Part shown: positions 33,757 through 42,034 of the stretch, one piece after another | How positions within the stretch are numbered: position 1 is the first letter of the stretch | Layout: each line of letters begins with the position of its first letter | Source: Rhyacophila brunnea | Taxonomy: Eukaryota > Arthropoda > Insecta > Trichoptera > Rhyacophilidae | Assembly: GCA_022495005.1 (NCBI GenBank) | Contig: JAGYXB010000269.1 | Location: 496,001 to 560,000, forward strand | DNA length: 64,000 bases | Direction: 5' to 3' | Notes under the pieces: model-generated | Seen by the model: the letters and a program-made list of their open reading frames with translations, nothing else | Databases searched by the model: none | What the model was told of the DNA's origin: nothing | Position numbers and translations under genes: made by a program

Positions 33757-34210
33757 CAACGTCTTTCTTAGGTCGTATTATTATTTGTCCGGTGGTTGTT
33801 TGTCCGGTACAAATCTCGCAATCGATTTTTAACTAACTTTCCGACTAGCTAGACATTTGAAACTTTTAGAATATATCAGAACACGATGCCAATGCATTTT
33901 TTAAATACTTTTAGCCATCTTTAAGCAGAAATGAATTCATTTCTAGTTAACTCCGTTTTGTATGAAAAGTTATTTCGATACCATTAATGGTTGCTAGGGG
34001 GTCCTAGCAACTAAATTGTTAAATAAAATAATATATACGTGCGTTACTATGGAAATCAATATGAAAATGACATTTAATTATTCAGTACTATCAAGTACAA
34101 ATTTTTTTGATCGTTTAAACTAGTCAAGTCAAATTTATATGATTCAATAGAAAATTTAAAAACGTTGTATCTATATAAAAAGTTCTTTTTATCTCGTAAT
34201 TATTTATTAT
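33757..34210 (-). repeat. Dispersed repeat R5, copy A
   Basis: Inverted relative to the copies at 54176 and 58755. Shared blocks, read here on the plus strand, include TGTCCGGTGGTTGTTTGTCC, CGACTAGCTAGACATTTGAA, AGCCATCTTTAAG, TTTTGTATGAAAAGTTATTT and GTTACTATGGAAATCAATAT. All three copies begin and end at similar points, so this is a discrete element of about 450-500 bp. There is no tRNA-like head, no inverted termini and no convincing frame. It may be a short nonautonomous retroelement or a Helitron-like fragment; class undetermined. Confidence 0.75.
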
Positions 34211-34722
34211 ATTTTACTTATTGACACCCTAATACTATAATAAACCTCAATTAATTATAATTTAGCTTCTTAGAAAAAGGAGTTTAGCAAAATTGAATTA
34301 TTGTGATATTATTAATAGTGTGTCGAAGAATAGTTGGTTGAGAAGCTGAATCCTAGTTATTGCACCTAAAAATGGTAGATAGTTGGGTATTAAATAAATC
34401 AAAAGAGTGAAGAGACCAAACACGAATGATACAGAGGTCGGTTTCAAGAATCAGGTAATTGGTCAGGTGTTGATTGCTTCTGTTGAAATCGTTTGGATTA
34501 TTTTCAGTTCAGAGGCTATCGTTGTGTCCCTTCTACTTTCTGTACGTTTCTGATTGTATAAAATATACTAAATAAACTAACAACCTCAGTAAAATATTCT
34601 AAGATTGTGTATAAGTCGATAGTATATTTTTTATCACCTATTACTTATAGTAAAAATACTGCCAGAATATAGATATAGGTTTAGTATAATCGCTGTATAG
34701 TAACTACTTACCTATAGAAATT
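34211..34722. other. AT-rich DNA, no gene recognised
   Basis: No supported feature. Confidence 0.5.
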
Positions 34723-34724
34723 AC

Positions 34725-35062
34725 ATGTATCATAGTTCACCGTAAGCTTTCGTACCATGGCCGTATATCACTGAGATAAAAAAATGCGTTGTTATTGATG
34801 CGTTTTACGGGCATCTACCTACTTTTTAACTTAATTTCGAATCATTCATAATTCTATATAAATATATACGATATGATTGTATTTTTAATATTCTTACCTG
34901 TCTATTCTGGTGGTTTTTATTACGTACCTACCTAGGTATTTTAACGTATTCTATTTAGATATGAATTTGATTTCAATGCTATACTGTCATACATTTACAA
35001 TACAACAGCTCACGGTGAACTGTGATATTTTCAAGTATATACGTACAATTTTCCGGATGCGA
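34725..35062. repeat. Foldback repeat family FB-A, copy
   Basis: The left part (AGTTCACCGTAAGCT, ATGGCCGTATATCACTGAGA) is complementary to the right part (ATGCTATACTG, CAGCTCACGGTGAACTGTGA). It then passes to CGTACAATTTTCCGGATGCG, as in the copy at 47.05 kb. The two arms make an imperfect terminal foldback around an AT-rich loop. No coding capacity. Confidence 0.65.
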
Positions 35063-35454
35063 CCTATTTGATAGAATTTTTATCAAGGAAAGATATGAAT
35101 TTATGGTTTGATGATCATCGTTATTATAATAATTTATTACTTAGTAGAATTTATTCATATGTATCCTGACGATTTTGTCATATTTTTATTAATCTTATAT
35201 AACTTCACGTTGATAATTTAGTTCGATATCTCCACATACACAAAATTATAAAATGTACCTAACTACGGTTGTTTTTTTATGAATGTATAACCTGACTAAT
35301 AATTAATAATAATTTAAATCATTCCAAAAGCAAACCATTTCACACAAATATTACGCCGACGGTTAGGTTAATAAATATTATATAATGAATGCTTTGAAAT
35401 CATAATAATATCCCTCGATCAAACACAAACAAACACATAAAACAGAGAACGAAA

Positions 35455-35548
35455 ATTGAGCTGTAAAACTTTTATGACGTTTGACCGCATACGAGCCACC
35501 GTTTGACGACCCCCTTGTAGTTTTACAACCGTCATAAATGCGTGGATT
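35455..35548. promoter_or_regulatory. Motif-dense island 10 with paired TTTATGACG sites
   Basis: About 90 bp contains GTAAAACTTTTATGACG at the left and, inverted at the right, TTTATGACGGTTGTAAAAC, plus two GTTTGAC repeats (35479-35485 and 35511-35517) and GACCCCCTTG. TTTATGAC/TTTATKR is close to posterior Hox/Caudal-type homeodomain sites. The mirrored arrangement in an otherwise AT-rich stretch suggests a compact enhancer element, but this is inference. Confidence 0.4.
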
Positions 35549-35830
35549 TTCAACCATAAGTTTCTAATGATTCTTATAAAACCTCAAATAAATAGAAATG
35601 ATACTCAGAAAACTACGTTATTAAAAATTAGCTGCTAATTTCAGGGCATATAAAGCTACCATAGGTACATACAATTCAGCTGTAGGAACGATCCACAATT
35701 TATAATGACTAATAAAATCAAGAATATTAAAATATACTAGTACCTATATCATAGCAGGGAAAAATATATGATATTGTATTTATTATAATATTATTATGTT
35801 GTATATGTAGATTGTATTGATTTTTCAAGT

Positions 35831-35908
35831 TGTGTATGAGTAAAGAAGACGTTGAGCAAGTGGCTAACCTCCATTTCTCGTAAAAAACAAAAAATCTGTT
35901 AATACAAA
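35831..35908 (+). mobile_element. SINE-1 body, left half of a split copy
   Basis: Blocks TTGTGTATGAGTAAAG, GAGCAAGTGGCTAACC, CCATTTCTCGTAAAAAACAA and ATCTGTTAATACAAA match the body of SINE-1 at 9257-9514. The match stops at CTGTTAATACAAA, and the missing tail resumes at 37060. The tRNA-like head is not recognisable. A later LTR insertion split this copy. Confidence 0.75.
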
Positions 35909-36176
35909 TGCAACTATCATACATGAGTGACACACTTTAATATGCATGTTTTTTTATCAAAATAAAACAATACTTATAGCGATAATATTAATTGTCAGCA
36001 TTTTCGGAATCATCAGTATAGTCTGTTTTGATTTGTTAATTGCGACAACATCTCTTGTAATATGTTATGCACTGCATTTGTATAAATTAGAAGACCAATG
36101 CACGAACCATCACTCAACTCATCGAGTCCGTCACGAGACGCACTACTATTGTCACGAGTTCTTCACTCGACATAGT

Positions 36177-36791
36177 CAGGGGCGGCTCTACCTTAAGGGT
36201 TCGTAGGGACCATCCCCACATCGTTTTCATGTCAAAAATACAGGTCCGATATTTTTATCGTTGTCGTAATATACCTACTTAATTACATGATTAAATGAAC
36301 CATTTAATTTACTATATCCATCTAAACCCGTCGCAATATTTCACGGTGACGCCTATGTACAAATTAAGAAAGCTATGGCGTCCATTTTTCGATGACCGGG
36401 GGTCACTCACCGTCGCCGCTGTACAAATCTCATTCTACAAAGGATGTGAATACATTAACGTTAGTATACGCATACTGGGGAGCGAATCAAATAACCCCTA
36501 GGTGAGCAAAAACGCTCGCTGTCGTTGTTAAAAACTGATAATGGTAAGTCTATAATAATAATAATTATTAATTAAGTTACTATTTTTAAGCACCCTTTTT
36601 GGAATTGATTAAGTAACGACCCAGATTATCATATTATTCATTCTAAAAAAATACTCGTTTCCTCATTAATAATATCATATTATTATAAGTAGCTTGGTAC
36701 ATAATGTATAATATGGGAAAGTAGGGAGGTGTGTATATTTAATAATTAATGGCTAAACCCCACCACCTAGAAAGTCGTCGAGCCGCCACTG
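36177..36791. mobile_element. hAT-type non-autonomous element with perfect 8-bp duplication
   Basis: Ends CAGGGGCGGCTCTACC and, inverted, CAGTGGCGGCTCGACG, each followed by a block with CCAYCCCC/GGTGGTGGGG character. GACATAGT lies directly outside both ends (36169-36176 and 36792-36799), an exact 8-bp duplication as expected for hAT. The 615-bp interior holds a 68-codon frame (36295-36501) that does not resemble a hAT transposase and may be a chance frame. It interrupts the LTR described above. Confidence 0.9.
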
Positions 36792-36982
36792 GACATAGTT
36801 AACCATGACTCCAATCGAATCAAGTCTCTCAGTTCATCAACACAAACAGATCTTGATCATATATCCTATCATCGTAACTCTATGTACTCTCCAGTCTCCA
36901 TCAAGATAATAAACATCTACATCCATGTACACCGCTGCCACAATCAACACATCATCTGCCACCTCATCATCTACACCAAAAG

Positions 36983-37000
36983 TGGTGACCCCGACGTGGT
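36983..37000 (+). other. Primer-binding site matching tRNA-Trp 3' end
   Basis: TGGTGACCCCGACGTGGT matches the complement of the 3' end of tRNA-Trp, the primer also used by avian alpharetroviruses, at 17 of 18 positions. It starts with TGG (complement of CCA) as required to prime minus-strand synthesis. It sits four bases after a CACCA that may be the LTR end. Short match, but highly specific in this context. Confidence 0.75.
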
Positions 37001-37059
37001 AAAGACGTGAAACAATGACTATTATCTCCTCCTCCTTCATCTACCTCCAAACAAACATC

Positions 37060-37105
37060 CACTCTATGAAGGCCTATATGATCCTTTTAGGATCAAACGT
37101 GGTCA
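37060..37105 (+). mobile_element. SINE-1 tail, right half of a split copy
   Basis: CTCTATGAAGGCCTATATGA, TCCTTTTAGGATC, AAACGTGGTC and a poly-A-like end match the SINE-1 tail at 9445-9500. Together with 35831-35908 it reconstitutes one SINE copy around the LTR insertion. Confidence 0.75.
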
Positions 37106-37740
37106 AAAAATATATAGGTAGGTCTATATAAGTATCTATATATAAATTATATTATGGTTCTTGTATGGGGTTGTTGTAAATACATTATAGTCATCATAGG
37201 TAGATACAACATACAGATACCTACGGAATCTGAGAAATAAGTTAATACATTTTTATTTTTTAGTATGTTTTTACACCTAGTGTTGTCAACGACTCCATGA
37301 CGGTTGGCAGATTTTTCGATCTTAATACTTAGGTACATTTCGTTCATGACCTTCTTACCAGCAAAAAAGCACAGAACAACATTTCGCTTCTGATACCCGT
37401 GAGTTCTTGGCGATTTTCCCAGAGTCACTCGTGCAGCAGAGTTTTTTAGAGGAAAACTGCACTTTTTGAGGATATCACTAAACTTGGTAGGTAGGTAGGT
37501 ATACACCATGTCCACATGTCGACGTTTATAAAGGGGGGGGGGGTAATTTTACTCTTTTTGTCAATTAATATTATTGTTTCTCTATATAACTTATTAATTC
37601 TCAAAGAAATAAATAAACATTACAATATTCGACAGCGTCAAACAATTCAATTAGTGACATTATAATCTATGTAATCCAAATACGTTGGAAGCGTTATATT
37701 GTAATGATTACTTTTATAATAATAATATGTACATGCGATG
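37105..37740. other. AT-rich DNA with TAGG tract and G11 run
   Basis: GTAGGTAGGTAGGTAT at 37487-37502 and eleven G at 37533-37543. A 122-codon minus-strand frame (37147-37515) has no recognisable family, and its start lies in the TAGG tract, so I treat it as chance. Confidence 0.5.
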
Positions 37741-37744
37741 TGTT

Positions 37745-37885
37745 GCACTGTTTATCCGCCCACCATTCCATTTGCCGCCCTTCGCGCCCCGAGGCAAGGG
37801 CGGGTGTCGTTAACGAATTAAACGCTGCATCTGACCGCGTAATAGTCACAATAATTGCACCTATGACCGCTGGCTAGAACCTAAT
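37745..37885. promoter_or_regulatory. GC-rich island 11, candidate conserved noncoding element
   Basis: It includes CCGCCCACCATTCC, GCCGCCCTTCGCGCCCCGAG, AACGAATTAAACGCTGC and GACCGCGTAATAGTCAC, in AT-rich flanks. TAAT-type cores are embedded. No maintained frame. Regulatory role is inference. Confidence 0.4.
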
Positions 37886-38157
37886 TGTACCTATTTCTTG
37901 GACAGACAGCCAGCTAGGAAACCACAAAACTAGAGTTTTACGTACCTATTTACAATCTTTAAGCAGTTGTTAACTGTAACGAACAAACCAAACTCGAAAT
38001 GTTACAAATTCCGTTTAACAATGAAGACGTCATTATAATATCATGACATACCTACATATTATATTTTATTATTCAAAATTGAATAAATGCAAGTTTTTAA
38101 ATTTTTATAATATTATTTATTATAAAAGTACCTACCGTCGGACGTCAGTTTCAACTC

Positions 38158-38303
38158 TCTGTCTTCTATAAACTGGCGTGCCGGTTCCCCCCCCCCCCCG
38201 CTTCAGCATCCATCTCGTTACCTCCCATTGTAAACTTGCAACAGTTGAACGCGATGGCACAATGCTTTCCGTATGACGTGTACGCCAGTTTATAGAATAC
38301 AGA
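38158..38303. mobile_element. Short inverted-repeat element with C13 tract
   Basis: 146 bp between inverted repeats TCTGTCTTCTATAAACTGGC (38158-38179) and its complement (38282-38303), one mismatch in 22. Contains thirteen C at 38187-38199. No coding capacity. Possible 3-bp flank duplication, not certain. Single full copy; a related TTTATAGAATACTGTA string lies at 41091-41106. Confidence 0.7.
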
Positions 38304-38430
38304 CTCTAGTAATATAATTTAAATTAGTTGATTATAAAGCCGATCGCCTTTTGGTTAGCGGACATTAAAGTAGGTACCTACATCAGATAAGCGTAGTTAT
38401 TCAAAATAGTTCAAATGAATCATAGACTTA

Positions 38431-38500
38431 TCAATAGCTTAAATGCTAAAGCATTCACCTGTAATGCGAAACAAGTTAGTTCAAGTCCCACTCGGCCTAA
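38431..38500 (+). other. tRNA-like fragment (probable SINE head)
   Basis: AGCTTAAATGCTAAAGCATT, then a CACCTGTAATGCGAAAC block with a TGTAA anticodon-loop appearance, then GTTCAAGTCCCACTCGGCC as a B box. It resembles a Thr-type tRNA, but the acceptor stem does not pair and the T-stem is weak. Probably a tRNA-derived repeat, not a working gene. Confidence 0.35.
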
Positions 38501-38504
38501 CGTT

Positions 38505-40215
38505 TTTGCTAAGATTTTAAAGTGCTGTATCAAAAATTTGATGTAGAAAGCAGCTATTTTCTATTCCACACAATATGATGTAATTGAAAAAATATATTTT
38601 AGACGTAGGTATTATAGACAGATAGCTTTAATGACATTGTTAAACATTGGCTGGCAGGACTATAATAGACTAATAATAGCAGAATGTAGTAAACAAGCAT
38701 ACAGTATGTGGCAAATGCATTTTCTTATCGTGAATGTTATCTGCAACAAGCAACCGGTATGCGCATGAGGGCTGCAACTTGCAACTTAGGCACTGCATAT
38801 TATTGCATTTATGTTTTACTATGTTGATGCATGCTCTTTAAACAACGTTTCTTCTACAAAATGATATGCATGCTAATTATTATATGGACTCACAAGTGGC
38901 GTAGGCATTGAATGTTTGAGTGGATAGATGTATATTAAACGTAGCAGATTTAAAATTATAAATGTGATTTTTGATTTAAAATAGTCTTATAGCAATTTTG
39001 TGTGCAATTACAAAACAAAATCATTTTTCCCTCTGTATAAAACTATTTTTTTTTTAAATTTGAATATGTTTCCCAAAGCCCAATATATTAAGGCCGCGAC
39101 ACGATACTGTGAATTTCTATCATATTACTTATAACTCCAATGCAATATGATGCAATTGTTTGTACAAAATGATGAATGTTTCATATTTTTTTAAAAAACT
39201 GGTAGTTATTACATTAGTTAATATGACCGAAATAAGTCATCGAAAATTTTCATTTATTGCAAACAGCTTACATATTATAAGTATTAGGTATAACATTTAA
39301 AGTTAAACGTTAACTAGTCCTACGCACCATCGGAACTCGCCATTTAGTGCTACAGCCTGACTATAAACGGCCTTGATGTTTTCATACAGGTATTTTTAAA
39401 ATTGAATCGTAAAAAAGACATTTACTAATATTTTACGTTCAATAGCTACAGGTCCTCAGATTTTTAAAGTATTGATGTTGAAAAGTGATTGACGAAAATC
39501 ATAAATGGGCATTATTTCAATATCAATAATTGAAACAACGGCTTATTAAACAAAGTGAGAATATTGTAGCATTCTGTGGTTATGGTCGGAACTCGAATTA
39601 AGTTGCAAATAAAATACAAAATTTGTATTTTGTCGATTATGTATATTATGCTATTAATGCAATATACATTTATTAATTTGAGATATATTACAACGCCACT
39701 GGATAGATTACAAAGCAACTATTATAATTATTATTGCACATGTGGCTAATATTCAGTTATAATTGCACCTCCATCCGGAAGGGAATGTCATATTATTTTC
39801 TAATAGTCGATAAAGAATAATTATCTGAAAGCGTGTTCCAGTAAATATCTAGTCGGCAGTTATATAATATTATAATTCTTAAAAGTGTTCATCCAACCAT
39901 GTATTTATTATCAACTAATAATAACTAGTTATTGTTATGGTTTAGGGATACTAAAAAAATAAACAAACGTTGTAGTAGTAGTACCTATAATATAATAGTT
40001 TACGCAGACGAGACCAGTTTTAACAATCAATATTAAATATATCAGAAAATATAATAAAATGAAATGGTTTTTCCGTTTCTACTAAAATTTTATTGATAGC
40101 CGTGTAAAATTATTATATTAATATGTTACACTGTTACAGAATAATTTTCACAGCAGAGATAACTTCTTATTATGCCCTTATTAAATGAATGATGTAACTT
40201 AGTTGTTATATAATA
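38505..40215. other. AT-rich DNA, no gene recognised
   Basis: CCACTGG at 39696 may be a decayed hAT end (inverted CCAGTGGCG). No partner was found. Confidence 0.45.
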
Positions 40216-40226
40216 TATAAATATGG

Positions 40227-40402
40227 GGTTATTGTCTATTTAGTGAAACACAGCGGCAAACAAATTTTTAATATAGCCGAAATACCGGAATATTTGTTAT
40301 GTTAGGTTAGGTTATCATTCTTGAATTTTATTCATTAATTTTGGCGAAATTGGCTATGAAAATTACCCACTGCTCCTGCCTGGCAGTAAACAGACTTGTA
40401 CC
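40227..40402 (+). mobile_element. Short inverted-repeat element, family GGTAC, copy 3
   Basis: 176 bp. Left end GGTTATTGTCTATTTAGTG; inverted right end GGTACAAGTCTGTTTACTGC. Flanks AAATATGG (40219-40226) and AAATATAG (40403-40410) match at 7 of 8. The core has GCGGCAAACAAAT, GTTAGGTTAGGTTAT and TTGGCTATGAAAATT. Same family as 1487, 31365 and 41846. Confidence 0.88.
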
Positions 40403-40410
40403 AAATATAG

Positions 40411-41165
40411 TTGCCAAACTTACTTCATCTGAACATTTATCAACACTTCAACACTATGATGATTAAATTACTTTGAAAATTACTTAAATTAAAAACTAAT
40501 ATGTACGAGTGGGTACTAACTTAATAACAATTATTTATCGTTAAATTAATACTTGATATATAGGTATATTATGATATTTAAATGTGAATTTTTGTAGCGT
40601 ACATAAGATTTATATAAGACAAAATGAATAATAAATCAGCTAGCTATTTTTATAATAATATTATCATTGAATATTAACAAAACAGCAGCTGAATTAGCCA
40701 CCATTAAAGCAGGTAGTTCTTAAACTATTTTAATTATAATTACCAACAAACATAAGTTGAACTAATTGTAAATTTATTCATGGAATGTTGCAGACATTCA
40801 TTCGCATATTAAAGTCATATAAGTTAAGTTTACTAGTCACACGTTTTGGAAAAAAACATTAGCCGTCATTTTAGTATTATTTATTACAAAGGACTAATTA
40901 CATAATAACATGACCTGCAGCAACATAAGTTATCACGAGCACATTCAGGATGCGTCCATTTAAGGCTCTTAAAATATACGAGTGAACTCGCCCAAACAGG
41001 TGATAATTCACCTTCCTCTGTCAAGAACACCGAAGAGTTGTTGTCCTTTATAATGCAATGGTGTGCTTCTACAAAATCTTCAGGACTGGTTTATAGAATA
41101 CTGTATGGAAGCGAAACAGAGCGACCAGGTTGTTGAAAGTGTCATTTTTTGACAATGGATTAAAT
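40411..41165. other. AT-rich DNA, no gene recognised
   Basis: No supported feature apart from a short inverted-repeat end-like string near 41091. Confidence 0.5.
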
Positions 41166-41177
41166 TTGTATTTGTAG

Positions 41178-41666
41178 CAGTGGCGAGGGGTTGAGGTAGG
41201 CTGTCATGATTCGACATAAATAGTGTATACTAAACTTTGTTAGTTATACTTATTTGTTTTCATTGAACTATAAATATAATTTGAAGAAGATGATGGTTAG
41301 TTTTTAAAATTCAATTCAATCCCTGTCTAAAACAAACCATAATAGTACATATAGGTATGCTATGGGCGATCCGACAAAAATAGTGCACGCTTTTTCAGAC
41401 ATACTTATTTGTTTTCGTTGAATTTGACAGATGGCCTGCCCTAACCAAACCATAATCGATAAAAAATATTCTTCTATCTCTAAAATATCTAAAATTATGT
41501 ATGGTTTAATAGTATAGTTTTAGATATTTTATAGAAAAACGATTATTATTTAATATTATCTACTATGGTTAGTTCAATGAAAACAAATACATATGTTTGA
41601 CTGACAATGATTAATATGCACTATTTATGAGGGATCTTAACAGCATACCTCCACCCTTCGCTACTG
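41178..41666. mobile_element. hAT-type MITE, family CAGTGGCG, best copy
   Basis: 489 bp with long inverted ends of about 90 bp: CAGTGGCGAGGGGTTGAGGT on the left and, inverted, CAGTAGCGAAGGGTGGAGGT on the right. Both continue through CATAAATAGTG and TTTGTTTTCATTGAAC. ATTTGTAG directly flanks both ends (41170-41177 and 41667-41674), an exact 8-bp duplication. CAG-type ends with an 8-bp duplication are the hAT signature. The interior also contains a second inverted pair around ATAATCGATAAAAAAT. Relatives: 2157-2513 and 6511-6805. Confidence 0.92.
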
Positions 41667-41845
41667 ATTTGTAGTGCCTAATAACTTAATGATAAAATAA
41701 CGTCAAATATCTAATATAACCTTTCTACTGAGGAGACTGAAATCAAGTTGATTTTTTTTGGCAAATGCAGTAGATAATTTTTTAATTAATTAAGTATGTA
41801 TACAGTAATTTATTGTCAATTCATAATTAAATTGATACAATATAC

Positions 41846-42024
41846 GGATCTTGTCAGTTTACAGGAAACCAGCGGCAAACAAATTTTGAAAATAGCCTAT
41901 ATACTGGATTATTATTTTTTTTAGGTTAGGTTAGGTTTTCATTTTTGAATTCATGAATATTTTCAAAATCGGCAATGAAAATTGTTGCGGTTCCCGCTTG
42001 GCTTCCTGTAAACCGACTTGTATA
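41846..42024 (+). mobile_element. Short inverted-repeat element, family GGTAC, copy 4
   Basis: 179 bp, about 180 bp after the hAT MITE. Ends near GGATCTTGTCAGTTTACAGG and, inverted, ACAAGTCGGTTTACAGGAAG. Flanks CAATATAC (41838-41845) and AAATATAC (42025-42032) match at 7 of 8. Core includes AACCAGCGGCAAACAAATTT, GGTTAGGTTAGGTTTTC and CATGAATATTTTC, shared with copies 2 and 3. Confidence 0.88.
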
Positions 42025-42034
42025 AAATATACTG

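Larger units (their letters stand above)
35909..37050 (+). mobile_element. Partial LTR retrotransposon (5' LTR plus primer-binding site) inside a SINE
   Basis: It lies between the two halves of a SINE-1 copy. It starts TGCAACTATC and reaches CTACACCAAAAG just before a primer-binding site at 36983-37000. After removing the hAT insertion at 36177-36791 and one 8-bp duplication, the putative LTR is about 450 bp. Beyond the primer-binding site only about 50 bp of leader remain; gag, pol and the 3' LTR are absent. LTR boundaries are inferred from TG/CA convention and SINE continuity. The family (Gypsy, BEL or other) cannot be assigned without pol. Confidence 0.6.

Noticed and set aside
36295..36501. 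68-codon frame inside the hAT element as a transposase exon
   Set aside because: No hAT motif such as the RW or dimerisation region can be seen; the element is too short to be autonomous.
37147..37515. 122-codon minus-strand open frame
   Set aside because: No recognisable domain; its start lies in a TAGG microsatellite and it crosses ordinary AT-rich sequence. Treated as chance.
37533..37543. G11 run as a G-quadruplex or regulatory site
   Set aside because: A single isolated homopolymer in low-complexity DNA; likely slippage, with no supporting motif.
38431..38500. tRNA-Thr gene
   Set aside because: The acceptor stem does not pair and the T-stem is weak; kept only as a tRNA-like fragment.
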